Shown: positions 8,957 to 16,967, counted from the first letter of the stretch. The stretch: DNA of 64,000 bases from Seonamhaeicola sp. (GCF_028281565.1 NZ_JANQJQ010000037.1:44950-108949), one strand, 5' to 3'. The notes: generated by a model not told the origin, from the sequence alone. Program-made: numbers and translations.

Positions 8957-9373
8957 TTATTTTATTATCAATCCTTTATTATTTTTATTCGGTTCAATCA
9001 AGTCCCACATATTTTCATATAAGTCCTCAAATACTGCGACAGTTCCATAGTCAAACTCAGTTGGCGGTCTTACAAAACTTATTTTTCTTTCTGTCATTTT
9101 GTTATAGTCTCTCCAAAAATCATCTGTGAATAGAAAAAATCCAACTCGTCCTCCTGTCTGATTTCCAATACTTTTGGATTGCCGTTCATTAGCGGCTTTG
9201 GCAAGTAACAAGCAACATTCTTTCGCTCCTGGCGGTGCAACCATTACCCATCTTTTCTTTTCATCTATTCTTGTGTCTTCAAGAAGTGTGAAATCTAATT
9301 TTTTAGTATAAAATTCAATTGCGTCATCATAATCTTTTACAACTAATGCAATATGTGCTATCCTTTGGTACAT
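8957..9373 (-). CDS. VOC (glyoxalase/bleomycin resistance) family protein
   Basis: 138 residues from the ATG at 9373. The frame extends to 9424 but would run through the collapsed repeat R2, so the shorter start is used. It has the VOC pattern: YQRIAHIALVVKDYDDAIEF, YTKKLDFTLLEDT, GGRVGFFLFTDDFW and a terminal DLYENMWDLIEP. His9 (AHIALVV) and the late Glu in LYENMWDLI are likely metal ligands. Substrate unknown. It shares unit ends (GTTACCTGC/GCAGGTAAC) with the neighbouring hxl unit. Confidence 0.85.
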   Translation of the reverse strand: MYQRIAHIALVVKDYDDAIEFYTKKLDFTLLEDTRIDEKKRWVMVAPPGAKECCLLLAKAANERQSKSIGNQTGGRVGFFLFTDDFWRDYNKMTERKISFVRPPTEFDYGTVAVFEDLYENMWDLIEPNKNNKGLIIK

Positions 9374-9394
9374 TTTTTCTCGTTCGTTCTGATT

Positions 9395-9416
9395 GCAGGT
9401 AACGATTGTTACCTGC
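9395..9416. repeat. Collapsed attC-like site R2
   Basis: GCAGGTAAC (9395-9403) and its inverse GTTACCTGC (9408-9416) are separated by only 4 bases, where other sites have about 120. This looks like a site that has lost its hairpin, leaving the outer ends. It separates the VOC and hxlB units, which share the same end sequence. Confidence 0.6.
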
Positions 9417-9444
9417 TTTATCACGTCATATTATGAAAAACAAC

Positions 9445-10005
9445 CTATTCAAGATTTGCATGACGATTGTTCATGGCACCTTCTGTTTGCTGAAGTTTAT
9501 TCATAAGCTGAATAATCATTAAATCAAATAGCAACCCAATTGTATACTCAAAAAGAGATCCCATGATAAGCGCAGAGGATTTTTTTCCTTGATTGTCAGA
9601 TTTGAAATTACTTGCCGGGATATAAACTGTATTATGAGATAAGTTCGTAATCGGTGACTGAGCGTTGCCTGTTATAAAAGCTAAATCAGCATTATTTGAT
9701 AGTGCTGATTTGGCATATCCATTGAGCGATTCTGTTCTTCCGGAACCTGAACCTATGATGAGCAAATCAGATTGTTGGATACCCGGAGTCGTCACATCAT
9801 CAACCACAAAAACCTTTAGGCCTAAATGCATAAGTCTCATGGCAAAAGCTTTCATTTGAAGACCTGTTCGGCCTTTCCCGGCCACAAATATCCGATTAGC
9901 TTTTATTATTGAAGTTTCTAATTCTTCAATTTGGGTTACATCTATTTGATGCAAGGTGTTGGAAAGTTCATTAAGTATATTGTCTATTAATTGCTCAACC
10001 TGCAT
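9445..10005 (-). CDS. hxlB: 6-phospho-3-hexuloisomerase
   Basis: 186 residues, SIS domain. AGKGRTGLQMKAFAMRLMHL, VDDVTTPGIQQSDLLIIGS and GSGSGRTESL are the sugar-phosphate binding signatures of 6-phospho-3-hexuloisomerase, which converts hexulose 6-phosphate to fructose 6-phosphate. The start overlaps the end of hxlA by 11 bases, so the pair is translationally coupled. Together with hxlA it forms the two-enzyme ribulose monophosphate module, used elsewhere for formaldehyde fixation or for making pentose phosphates in reverse. Confidence 0.88.
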   Translation of the reverse strand: MQVEQLIDNILNELSNTLHQIDVTQIEELETSIIKANRIFVAGKGRTGLQMKAFAMRLMHLGLKVFVVDDVTTPGIQQSDLLIIGSGSGRTESLNGYAKSALSNNADLAFITGNAQSPITNLSHNTVYIPASNFKSDNQGKKSSALIMGSLFEYTIGLLFDLMIIQLMNKLQQTEGAMNNRHANLE

Positions 10006-10633
10006 AATTCGTTAATTTTTCTTTAATCTGCTTGGCGTGTTCAACATAATCATTTTTACCCGTTATTGCATTCCCGACAATAACGATATCAGGTTGATAT
10101 TTGAGGGCCGAATCCAATTTGGCGTTATTGATACCGCCAGCTATTGCAAGCTTGCTCAATGGAAGATTCTGCCTTAGTAATTTGAGTTCCTGATAGGGGC
10201 TATCCTTAGAGGATTGTTGATCATAAGCTGTGTGGACACATAAAATGTCACATCCCATATGAATAAACTTTTGACCGGATTCCACTGGATTGGTGACACA
10301 CATCATATCGATCATGATTTGTTTCCCCCAATTATTAGCACTTTGAACAGCACCCTCCACAGTTGTATCATTTGTTACACCCAAGACAGTCACAATATCA
10401 GCTCCGGCTTCAAATGCAATATCCGCCTCTTCTTTACCCGCATCCATAATTTTTAAATCGGCTAAAAGAGTTAGATGGGGGTATTTCAATCGAACTTGAC
10501 GAACAGCGTTCATTCCTTCACGAATAATCATCGGAGTTCCAATCTCTATAATATCAATAAAAGAATGAACCTCCTTCAGGATTCTGAAAGCATTATTTAG
10601 ATCATTATCAAGCGCAAGTTGAAGTTTCGTCAT
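9995..10633 (-). CDS. hxlA: 3-hexulose-6-phosphate synthase
   Basis: 212 residues, OMP decarboxylase-like barrel. The catalytic motif LADLKIMDAG (DxKxxDA) is at about residues 58-67, with GTPMI near 33 and AGGIN near 163. The enzyme condenses formaldehyde with ribulose 5-phosphate. It stands directly after an attC-like site (R3), in one unit with hxlB. I see no formaldehyde dehydrogenase or methylotrophy gene in the window, so detoxification is a reasonable guess. Confidence 0.9.
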   Translation of the reverse strand: MTKLQLALDNDLNNAFRILKEVHSFIDIIEIGTPMIIREGMNAVRQVRLKYPHLTLLADLKIMDAGKEEADIAFEAGADIVTVLGVTNDTTVEGAVQSANNWGKQIMIDMMCVTNPVESGQKFIHMGCDILCVHTAYDQQSSKDSPYQELKLLRQNLPLSKLAIAGGINNAKLDSALKYQPDIVIVGNAITGKNDYVEHAKQIKEKLTNYAG

Positions 10634-10647
10634 AAATTATTGCAGGT

Positions 10648-10772
10648 AACGGTTACGTATATGAAAAGTTGCGTGTTTGTATGCGACGATTTGCCGAAGG
10701 AAAATCGGAAGCTAGCAAACGAGCAACTAACATTGGTTTAGCCCAAAAAAACAATTTTTTATATACTTTGTT
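10648..10772. repeat. attC-like palindrome R3 (125 bp)
   Basis: AAC (10648-10650) to GTT (10770-10772). Outer arms GTATATGAAAAGTTG and CAATTTTTTATATAC pair, with two G-T wobbles; the left arm has three extra bases next to AAC. An inner hairpin has arms CGATTTGCC and GGAAAATCG. Similar to R5. Flanks: GCAGGTAAC and GTTAGGCAC. Confidence 0.85.
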
Positions 10773-10785
10773 AGGCACTGGCTTT

Positions 10786-11409
10786 TTATTTTTTTCGTAC
10801 TCTTAACTTTTGAACTTCTTCAATCGATAAACCTGTAATTTCAGAAATATCTTCATCCTTTGTCCCTCTCCGCTTAAGTTCTTTTGCTATTTCAATTTTT
10901 TCTTTTCGTTTAGCAATTTCTGCTACTTCTTTCTTAATCCTTTGTTCAAGCACATAGGTAGGAACGTATTTTGTGCTTTTTTTCAATTCGTCTAAAAGTC
11001 CGATGTCAGCAAAGCTTAAGTAGCTTTTGTCAGATATTATTAAATGGTCAATAACCTCGGTATCCACAATAATGCCTACTTGGATTAATCTATCCGAAAT
11101 ATCTTTATCGGCCTCAGATGGTTTTAATTCTCCGCTTGGATGGTTATGGCATAAAATGATTCTCACAGCCCTTTTTTGCAAAGAAAGACTAAAGACCTCC
11201 ATAGGCTCCGCTAGAGCTTTATTTACGGTTCCTAAACTGATGAGTTCAATAAATAGAATTCGATTATTATTCTCAAGTCCGATAACCCAAAAATGCTCCC
11301 TGTTTTGGTCAATTTTGTCTTCACGAAGCAGAATCTTTTGCATAATTCCGTAAATATCATCGGAATTCAGGATTTTAATTTTTTCTTCTTCTGTCAGTTT
11401 TATGTCCAT
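10786..11409 (-). CDS. RadC-like JAB-domain protein
   Basis: 207 residues. The JAMM metal-site motif is present: His88, His90 and Asp101 in CHNHPSGELKPSEAD, followed by DTEVIDHLIIS. The usual RadC N-terminal helix-hairpin-helix domain is missing. The C-terminal 45 residues form a charged helical tail (EIAKRKEKIEIAKELKRRG) ending in GLSIEEVQKL, a tail type frequent in PD-(D/E)XK Rpn transposase-like proteins. RadC-like proteins are frequent in mobile elements; function unknown. It is a single-gene unit bounded by GTTAGGCAC and GTGCCTAAC. Confidence 0.86.
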   Translation of the reverse strand: MDIKLTEEEKIKILNSDDIYGIMQKILLREDKIDQNREHFWVIGLENNNRILFIELISLGTVNKALAEPMEVFSLSLQKRAVRIILCHNHPSGELKPSEADKDISDRLIQVGIIVDTEVIDHLIISDKSYLSFADIGLLDELKKSTKYVPTYVLEQRIKKEVAEIAKRKEKIEIAKELKRRGTKDEDISEITGLSIEEVQKLRVRKK

Positions 11410-11463
11410 AAGGTAAATGTAAGACTTTTTTTAAAATCGAAGACGTATCTTTAGCTTGTGCCT

Positions 11464-11589
11464 AACGGTTTAGGCTATGAGTAGTTGCGTAGTTTAGTAC
11501 TTAATTTTGCAAGTACACGCCAAGCTGAAAATCCGCAAGGATTTTCAGAAGTAGGATAGAACAAGTAATTACTTATAGCGATCTTTGTT
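11464..11589. repeat. attC-like palindrome R4 (126 bp)
   Basis: AAC (11464-11466) to GTT (11587-11589). Outer arms GCTATGAGTAGTT and AATTACTTATAGC pair; inner hairpin CTGAAAATCC/GGATTTTCAG with a 4-base loop. Closest to R9. Flanks: GTGCCTAAC and GTTGGCATT. Confidence 0.85.
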
Positions 11590-11598
11590 GGCATTTCG

Positions 11599-12084
11599 TT
11601 AGTTTTTCGATCGAAATTTATTCATAATGTTTTTGTGTTCATCTCCATAAAAGGTTACATCTATTGAAATATTCCATTCGGTTTGAGAAATTCTTTTTCC
11701 ACTTATTGTTCCTGTTGGGGGAACGTCTTTATTTGGGTCATATTCAAAATAACAAAAACAACTCTTTGAAAAAACAGCTTTAATATCTAACAACTCACCA
11801 TTCTCATAGTTAAACTCTGTAAGTGTTGGGTTTATTTCAAAACGAATAAATTCAGAATATTCATCATCCGAGACATTAACATCGTCTTCTGCTGAATATT
11901 CATATTCAAACACTAAGTTAGATCCTTGCTCAATGTTTCCATATTTCATATAGCTCTCATCATATGTTTCAATATTCAGTTTTTTATTTTCTGAAAAATT
12001 ATAAGAATAGTATTCTTCATTTTCTTTTGAGCAAGAAGTCAAAACAAAACTTGTTAAAACTAAAATTTTTATAAATATTTTCAT
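11599..12084 (-). CDS. Lipoprotein of unknown function (cassette gene)
   Basis: 161 residues from the ATG at 12084 (MKIFIKILVLTSFVLTSC), which gives a clean lipoprotein signal with Cys18; the longer frame to 12108 is less likely. The mature part is acidic, with YYSYNFSENKK near the start and SCFCYFEYDP later. No known domain recognised. It is a single-gene unit bounded by GTTGGCATT and AATGCCAAC. Confidence 0.7.
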   Translation of the reverse strand: MKIFIKILVLTSFVLTSCSKENEEYYSYNFSENKKLNIETYDESYMKYGNIEQGSNLVFEYEYSAEDDVNVSDDEYSEFIRFEINPTLTEFNYENGELLDIKAVFSKSCFCYFEYDPNKDVPPTGTISGKRISQTEWNISIDVTFYGDEHKNIMNKFRSKN

Positions 12085-12120
12085 TTTGATTATTTTTTCA
12101 GGTGTCATTTAATGAATGCC

Positions 12121-12245
12121 AACGGTTCGTTTATGGAAAGTTGCGTAGTTTGTGTACGAGGATTTTCCAAAGGAAAATCAGAAGCTAGCAAACGAGCAAC
12201 TCACATTGGTTAAGCTAAAACTAGCAATTTTTTATATACATTGTT
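12121..12245. repeat. attC-like palindrome R5 (125 bp)
   Basis: AAC (12121-12123) to GTT (12243-12245). Outer arms TTATGGAAAGTTGC and GCAATTTTTTATAT pair; inner hairpin GATTTTCC/GGAAAATC. The segment AGCTAGCAAACGAGCAACT is shared with R3. Flanks: AATGCCAAC and GTTATAGCCC. Confidence 0.85.
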
Positions 12246-12253
12246 ATAGCCCG

Positions 12254-13384
12254 TTATTTATTATTTCTTTTATCATAACTCATAAACCAATCATATAATT
12301 CATTCTCTGGATATACCAACCAATGAATCCAATGTCCAACACTTTTTTTTCTTGTATATTTTACTTGACTATTTATGTCGTTTAGTCTATTTATCAAATA
12401 ATCTGTTTCTTCAACTGGTACTACGTTATCTAATTCTCCATGAAATGCCCAAATTGGCATTTTTTTTAAATTCTCAATGTTTTCTGAAATATAATCCATA
12501 TGTCTGGTGAAACCACTCATTGGTGCAATTGCTGTAAATTTATCTGAATATTTTGTTGCAATATACCAAGTTCCAGAACCTCCTAAACTTTCTCCCGTTA
12601 AATAGACCTTATTTGTATCTATCCTGTATTCTTTTATCAAGTCAGAATAAAAGTTTTCAAACCAGTTTTCAGTTGACCAGCGAATATTTTTTGGACATTG
12701 AGGGGCAACAATTATGAAAGGGAAATTACGACCTCGATAAATTTGGTCAAATGGACCAGCATCATATAAATCAAGAGTGTCTGTCCCGCGGGCAGAACCG
12801 CCATGAAGAAAAATTAATAAAGGATATTCTTTGAGAGCATTACTTGCATAACTCGTTGGCAAATAAGTAATGTATTGATAGGAGACTGTTTCAGGGGATT
12901 GATTAATGCCATTTTTGAATGTTAAGTCATACTCTAAATCTCCTTTTTCATTCCAATATTTACAAGTCCCATTTAATTGTCCATTATTCCATTTTTTTTC
13001 AGATTCTTTAATCCCGTTTTCATACCATGAAACGGCTAATCCATCTCTTAATCCATTTTTGTAATTTGCATCATAAATTAGTTGTCCGTTTTTTGCCCAC
13101 TCTTTATATCTCCCCTGTTTTGTGTTTGTGCCATAATTACATTGAAGTTCTTCTTTTACGTTTTTATCAAAATTTGAATAATAGGCATCCATTTGAATTT
13201 GTCCGTTTGGATAATAGTCTTCAACATGAATCAAATTGTTTTTATCCAATGTTTCAATTATTCTCTTATATACAATTGTATCATATTTTGAAATGGGAAA
13301 GTGCAAAAAATATGTATCAATCGTTTGAGCTTGTAAACCAATCGAAGTCAAAATCAAGATAAATATTGTTGCGCGTTGTTTCAT
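12254..13384 (-). CDS. Exported MORN-repeat/alpha-beta hydrolase fusion (esterase)
   Basis: 376 residues. Signal peptide (1-20, LQAQ). Residues 50-160 hold YwqK/MORN-like repeats: YYPNGQIQMDAYY, WAKNGQLIYDANYKNG, WYENGIKESEKKWNNG. From about 172 an alpha/beta hydrolase follows with LIFLHGGSARG, the nucleophile elbow GESLGG (Ser266), Asp319 in HGELDNVVP and His351 or His354 in VGHWIHW. This is the layout of PHB-depolymerase/feruloyl-esterase-like enzymes. The repeat-plus-hydrolase fusion is unusual; MORN-like modules are known in YwqK-type antitoxins. Substrate unknown. Unit ends GTTATAGCCC and GGGCTATAAC. Confidence 0.82.
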   Translation of the reverse strand: MKQRATIFILILTSIGLQAQTIDTYFLHFPISKYDTIVYKRIIETLDKNNLIHVEDYYPNGQIQMDAYYSNFDKNVKEELQCNYGTNTKQGRYKEWAKNGQLIYDANYKNGLRDGLAVSWYENGIKESEKKWNNGQLNGTCKYWNEKGDLEYDLTFKNGINQSPETVSYQYITYLPTSYASNALKEYPLLIFLHGGSARGTDTLDLYDAGPFDQIYRGRNFPFIIVAPQCPKNIRWSTENWFENFYSDLIKEYRIDTNKVYLTGESLGGSGTWYIATKYSDKFTAIAPMSGFTRHMDYISENIENLKKMPIWAFHGELDNVVPVEETDYLINRLNDINSQVKYTRKKSVGHWIHWLVYPENELYDWFMSYDKRNNK

Positions 13385-13397
13385 CCTAATGGGCTAT

Positions 13398-13524
13398 AAC
13401 GGTTTTGTGTATGATTAGTTGCGTGTTTAAGCAACTAATTTAATAAACAAAAACGAACGAGAGAAAATTCCGAAGGAATTTTCCAAATAAGCACTAACCC
13501 AAGCAATTAATTATACACTTTGTT
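13398..13524. repeat. attC-like palindrome R6 (127 bp)
   Basis: AAC (13398-13400) to GTT (13522-13524). Outer arms GTGTATGATTAGTTGC and GCAATTAATTATACAC pair with two G-T wobbles; inner hairpin GAAAATTCC/GGAATTTTC. Almost identical to R8 except near the right middle. Flanks: GGGCTATAAC and GTTGTAAGTA. Confidence 0.88.
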
Positions 13525-13545
13525 GTAAGTAGTGTTTTTAATTAA

Positions 13546-14259
13546 TTATTTCTGCTGAATACAATATTCTTTTAGAACTTCTCTGGCATCATTGTCACCC
13601 ATTTTTGCTGATTTTATAAAATTTTGACAAGCTTTAATCGAATCATTTTTTCCATAATATGCCTCACCTATATAATAGAAGCAATCCTTTTTTTTGTAGT
13701 TGGATTTAAGTGATTTGTTCAAGTCAGAAATTGCATTATCAAACTTTTCTAATTCTAAATATTCTATACCACGTTCAAAATATATTTCGCAATCCAGCTT
13801 GTTATAGTTATTATCACTATCAAATCGGTTATAGTCTATGTTTGTTTGAAACGCCATTGGAGTGCCATTTGAAATTTCAAAACTTTCTAGAGAGCCTTTT
13901 GTCTTAAGAGCTTTTGTGTAAAACAAAACAGCTTGATTATGTTCATCTAGCATACTATAACTATTTCCAATATTGAAAAGGACTACTGTATTTTCAGGGT
14001 CAAATTCAAGTATTTTTTTATAGTCAACAATACCTTCTTTCACTAGCCCTAATCTCGTTTTATAAGTACCTCTATTTAGTAAAGCAGCTCTAAAATTTTC
14101 TTGCTTATCTATAGCTTTATCTAATAATTGAATGGCTAATTTTAAATCTCCCTTCTGTTTCATTTCTAAAGAAGTATTGTAGTATTCAGCAGCGCTTCTG
14201 AAGTCGCAGGAGTTTAAAAAAGATATGATTATTGATATGTAAATTAGGTTCTTCGGCAT
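13546..14259 (-). CDS. TPR lipoprotein
   Basis: 237 residues. The short hydrophobic N-terminus ends SFLNSC (Cys18). At least four TPR units follow: AEYYNTSLEMKQKGDLKLAI, ALLNRGTYKTRLGLVKEGI, VLFNIGNSYSMLDEHNQAV and CEIYFERGIEYLELEKFDNA. A final unit (CFYYIGEAYYGKNDSIKAC) ends near residue 215. It is probably a membrane-anchored protein-binding scaffold. Unit ends GTTGTAAGT and ACTTACAAC. Confidence 0.8.
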   Translation of the reverse strand: MPKNLIYISIIISFLNSCDFRSAAEYYNTSLEMKQKGDLKLAIQLLDKAIDKQENFRAALLNRGTYKTRLGLVKEGIVDYKKILEFDPENTVVLFNIGNSYSMLDEHNQAVLFYTKALKTKGSLESFEISNGTPMAFQTNIDYNRFDSDNNYNKLDCEIYFERGIEYLELEKFDNAISDLNKSLKSNYKKKDCFYYIGEAYYGKNDSIKACQNFIKSAKMGDNDAREVLKEYCIQQK

Positions 14260-14266
14260 TACTTAC

Positions 14267-14390
14267 AACGGTCTAGTGTATGATTTCGTTGCATGTTTAA
14301 GTACTAAAGTTAGCAAATAAATCACAGATAGAAAGTCCGCGAGGACTTTCGTAAGTAAGCTCTAACTAGCAATGAATTATACACATTGTT
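14267..14390. repeat. attC-like palindrome R7 (124 bp)
   Basis: AAC (14267-14269) to GTT (14388-14390). Outer arms GTGTATGATTTCGTTGC and GCAATGAATTATACAC pair; inner hairpin GAAAGTCC/GGACTTTC with a 4-base loop. The left arm again has three extra bases. Flanks: ACTTACAAC and GTTAGCAAC. Confidence 0.85.
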
Positions 14391-14403
14391 AGCAACTGGC
14401 TTT

Positions 14404-15702
14404 TTAGTTCAGAGGTTCGCAATATGTTTTATTTACAACTCTATCTCTCATTAAAGCCTTGTCATTAAAATTCCGTGAAATGTTTTTAATTATATCGCTA
14501 AAATTATCTTTATTATCTCCTTTATTGTGATAAAAAACTTTAATTGAAGCGCAGTTATCATTTTCAAAAACTGTATTTAATAATGTTCTATCTGATGTAC
14601 CACAAGAATGTCCCATTATCATTATTTGATAATTTCCAGCATTAACAAACTCTAATAACCTTTTGTAATTATCAGTATCCAAATATTTTATAGATTTTAT
14701 ATTCTCTAAATAGTCATTATTATTAAGTCTCTCTATTTTTTTATAGTCTTCATCTAGTTCATCCCCAAAACCAAAAATTATGGGGTTTTTGTCTTCTTTT
14801 CTATTGCTTCCGTGAATATGATTAAACTCTACTGTTTTTCCATTTCCCCATGTAGACAATCTAGGTGGTGATTCATAATAGAGTTCTGTAAGAGTATAAT
14901 TAAAATTTAAAAAGAGTGTTAGGTTAGGTAATAAGTCAAAGAAAACATGAGCATCTTGTGAAATCATCATGCTTTTGAATTCCTCTCTACTTGCATCAGC
15001 ACCAATTGCTTGAATAAGCGATATTCTTTTTTTGGACAATTCACTTCTTTCAACATTACCATCTTTAAATGCCTCAGCATCTTTTACAAAGTCAGCATAT
15101 TCAAGGTCAATTTTTTGATTTAAAGAGCTTTCTGAAAAATCTCTTAAATTGAAATGAGAATATATTTTTTTCTCTATTCTATTCCTAGTTCTTGAGAAAT
15201 TTGTGTTTTTACTTTTATCAAATTCCAGTTCAATTTTTAATAGATATTCCTCTAATAAATTCTTTACTCTTTCAAAGTCTTCATTAAGTTGTTGAATAGT
15301 ATAATCTAGTGTCCCTTTATCTTTGTCAGTAAAAGATTTTTTGAGTAATTCATAATATTCGATTTCAATATCTACCCAATTCAGTTCTTTTTGCTTTTTT
15401 GTAAGTATTTCTAAGAATTTATTCTTAAACGAAAGATTGATATTTTGTGACTTTAAATTAGTTAATAAGCCTTCAAAATTTGTTGCGTCAATCTTAGTAG
15501 TATCTCCCCAAGAACCATGAAGTCCATCTACTATGATTTCTTCATTTTCAAATGTCTTTCCTAAGCTTGTAATATTGCTAGCTGCAGAATGTTGTAGTTG
15601 AGTAATTATTTTTTCCCAATAATCCTTTAAAAAATGATTGTAGCTGGTATTCATTCCATGTGCTAAATCAAAACCATTTCCAATAAGTATTATTCTGTTC
15701 AT
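14404..15702 (-). CDS. abiH: AbiH family abortive infection protein
   Basis: 432 residues. The N-terminus has the AbiH signature NRIILIGNGFDLAHGMNTSY (GNGFDLAHG at residues 8-16). The C-terminal part has VEFNHIHGS, PIIFGFGDELDE and MIMGHSCGTSDR, the usual second and third conserved blocks. Internal coiled-coil segments lie between about 120 and 200. AbiH proteins protect against phage by an unknown abortive mechanism. No signal peptide, so cytoplasmic. It is a single-gene unit bounded by GTTAGCAAC and GTTGCTAAC. Confidence 0.85.
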   Translation of the reverse strand: MNRIILIGNGFDLAHGMNTSYNHFLKDYWEKIITQLQHSAASNITSLGKTFENEEIIVDGLHGSWGDTTKIDATNFEGLLTNLKSQNINLSFKNKFLEILTKKQKELNWVDIEIEYYELLKKSFTDKDKGTLDYTIQQLNEDFERVKNLLEEYLLKIELEFDKSKNTNFSRTRNRIEKKIYSHFNLRDFSESSLNQKIDLEYADFVKDAEAFKDGNVERSELSKKRISLIQAIGADASREEFKSMMISQDAHVFFDLLPNLTLFLNFNYTLTELYYESPPRLSTWGNGKTVEFNHIHGSNRKEDKNPIIFGFGDELDEDYKKIERLNNNDYLENIKSIKYLDTDNYKRLLEFVNAGNYQIMIMGHSCGTSDRTLLNTVFENDNCASIKVFYHNKGDNKDNFSDIIKNISRNFNDKALMRDRVVNKTYCEPLN

Positions 15703-15736
15703 TAATTATCTCGATTGTTTGGTTGAGCTTGTTGCT

Positions 15737-15862
15737 AACGGTTTTGTGTATGATTAGTTGCGTGTTTGAGCAACTAATTTAATAAACAAAAACGAACGAG
15801 AGAAAATTCCGAAGGAATTTTCCAAGTAGGGACTTTGCAAGCAATTAATTATACACCTTGTT
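15737..15862. repeat. attC-like palindrome R8 (126 bp)
   Basis: AAC (15737-15739) to GTT (15860-15862). The left 90 bases match R6 almost exactly; the right arm GCAATTAATTATACAC is the same. Flanks: GTTGCTAAC and GTTGGGCGTA. Confidence 0.88.
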
Positions 15863-15910
15863 GGGCGTAGTTATTTTTCTTCTTTTTTGTCGGTCAGTGT
15901 AATAGTCAGC

Positions 15911-16093
15911 TTATTCTTTTTGTTGTTTGATTTCAATTTCTTTTCCGATTTCAAATCCAAGTTCTTTCAGCCACTTTCCCTCAAGTCGAATTTCAGGGAC
16001 GGGAGTATATTTCCATTCTCGAGGTTGGAATTTTTTATAGATTTTTAATTTCCTAAATCGGCTTATTAAAGATTTGTTCGTTATTCCGAACAC
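15911..16093 (-). CDS. SymE-like toxin
   Basis: 60 residues from a GTG at 16093; the frame is open to 16144, but that would overlap the divergent regulator. The block PREWKYTPVPEIRLEGKWLK and then ELGFEIGKEIEI is the SymE/AbrB-fold signature, and FRKLKIYKKFQ before it matches the usual basic N-terminus. SymE proteins are type I toxin-antitoxin toxins; SymE of E. coli is SOS-induced. No antisense RNA can be confirmed by eye. It is divergent from a small HTH gene with an operator at each start, which suggests repressor control. Confidence 0.7.
   Translation of the reverse strand: MFGITNKSLISRFRKLKIYKKFQPREWKYTPVPEIRLEGKWLKELGFEIGKEIEIKQQKE
16076..16091. promoter_or_regulatory. Putative operator 1 of SymE/HTH pair
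   Basis: GTTCGTTATTCCGAAC is a near-perfect 16-bp palindrome abutting the GTG start (16093) of the SymE-like gene. It matches a second site at 16116-16131 and is probably bound by the divergent HTH protein. Confidence 0.5.
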
Positions 16094-16115
16094 AATATAT
16101 AAATAATTTATAGAT

Positions 16116-16131
16116 ATTCGGTATAGTGAAC
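16116..16131. promoter_or_regulatory. Putative operator 2 of SymE/HTH pair
   Basis: ATTCGGTATAGTGAAC overlaps the GTG start (16126) of the HTH gene. It matches operator 1 in inverted orientation (GTTCRNTATNCCGAAY), so the two sites sit symmetrically in the divergent promoter region. Confidence 0.5.
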
Positions 16132-16347
16132 ACGAAAGAATCAAAATATTTTCAAAAGTTAGGTGCTAAAATCAGGCAACTAAGAGAAGAAAAAGAGATT
16201 GACCAAAAGTCATTTGCTTTTGATTGTGAGATTGGTAGAACTCAATTATATATGATTGAAAAAGGTAGAACAAATCCGCGTTTACTTACTTTGATGAAGA
16301 TTGCGGCTGGTTTGGAAATTTCTATTTCCGAACTTCTAAGAATTTAA
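16126..16347 (+). CDS. Small XRE-type HTH regulator
   Basis: 73 residues from a GTG. Almost the whole protein is one HTH domain: LGAKIRQLREEKEIDQKSFA, then GRTQLYMIEKGRTNPRLLTL and a final helix IAAGLEISISELLRI. It is the only plus-strand gene in the array. Divergent position, overlapping operators and small size point to an autoregulatory repressor of the SymE-like gene. Whether it also silences neighbouring cassettes is unknown. Confidence 0.82.
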   Translation: MNTKESKYFQKLGAKIRQLREEKEIDQKSFAFDCEIGRTQLYMIEKGRTNPRLLTLMKIAAGLEISISELLRI

Positions 16348-16392
16348 TAAAGAAATATATTCTTTAACTCAATTCTTTGTTATGAGTAGTTT

Positions 16393-16950
16393 TTAATTCA
16401 GTTCAACTTTTAGTTTAGATTTAACTTGTCTATTAATCAGCAATTCTATTTCAAACTCATTTTCTATTTTCATATAAGCAAAATTTGTCCGCCCATATTC
16501 ACAAATCCTTTTGACAACTTTTCCAATTACTGTCAATAACGCTATTTGAATTTTCTTCTCATACTGAAAGAAACTCGGAAATATTGATTTGACATTCCAT
16601 TCGGTTGATTCTATTTTTCCAGCTTTTGGTTTGTATTTAATATTCTCCGCTTTTCTTAATTCTGATTCAAAAAATACCGAAGCCTTAATATCTTTTTTCT
16701 CAGCTCGTGACTCAATCATTATCTTTTCTATGAGTTCGGGTACTTTTAAAAATAGAATTCCTCCACAAAATGTATTTATTACAAGGAATTTTCCTTTGTC
16801 CAAAAAGAAATCAAAATCCGCTTTAAGAAGTTCCTGTTCCTTTAAACTTAAATTTGAAGAAATAAGCTCAAACTCTCTATCAAGGTCAAAATGAAAATTC
16901 TGCCCTGTTTCGAATTCAATATCTTTTATTTCATCTGTTAGATTGTTCAT
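16393..16950 (-). CDS. Unknown cassette protein
   Basis: 185 residues, soluble, charged, no signal peptide and no motif I recognise. It has a helical first half (SLKEQELLKADFDFFLDKGK) and an alternating-strand second half (IESTEWNVKSIFPSFFQYEK). It lies in the same unit as the SymE/HTH pair: the unit ends GTTGGGCGTA and TACGCCCAAC enclose all three genes. Bases 16379-16389 repeat TATGAGTAGTT from the left arms of R4 and R9, possibly a remnant of a lost site. Confidence 0.6.
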   Translation of the reverse strand: MNNLTDEIKDIEFETGQNFHFDLDREFELISSNLSLKEQELLKADFDFFLDKGKFLVINTFCGGILFLKVPELIEKIMIESRAEKKDIKASVFFESELRKAENIKYKPKAGKIESTEWNVKSIFPSFFQYEKKIQIALLTVIGKVVKRICEYGRTNFAYMKIENEFEIELLINRQVKSKLKVELN

Positions 16951-16967
16951 TTTCTCAAATTACGCCC

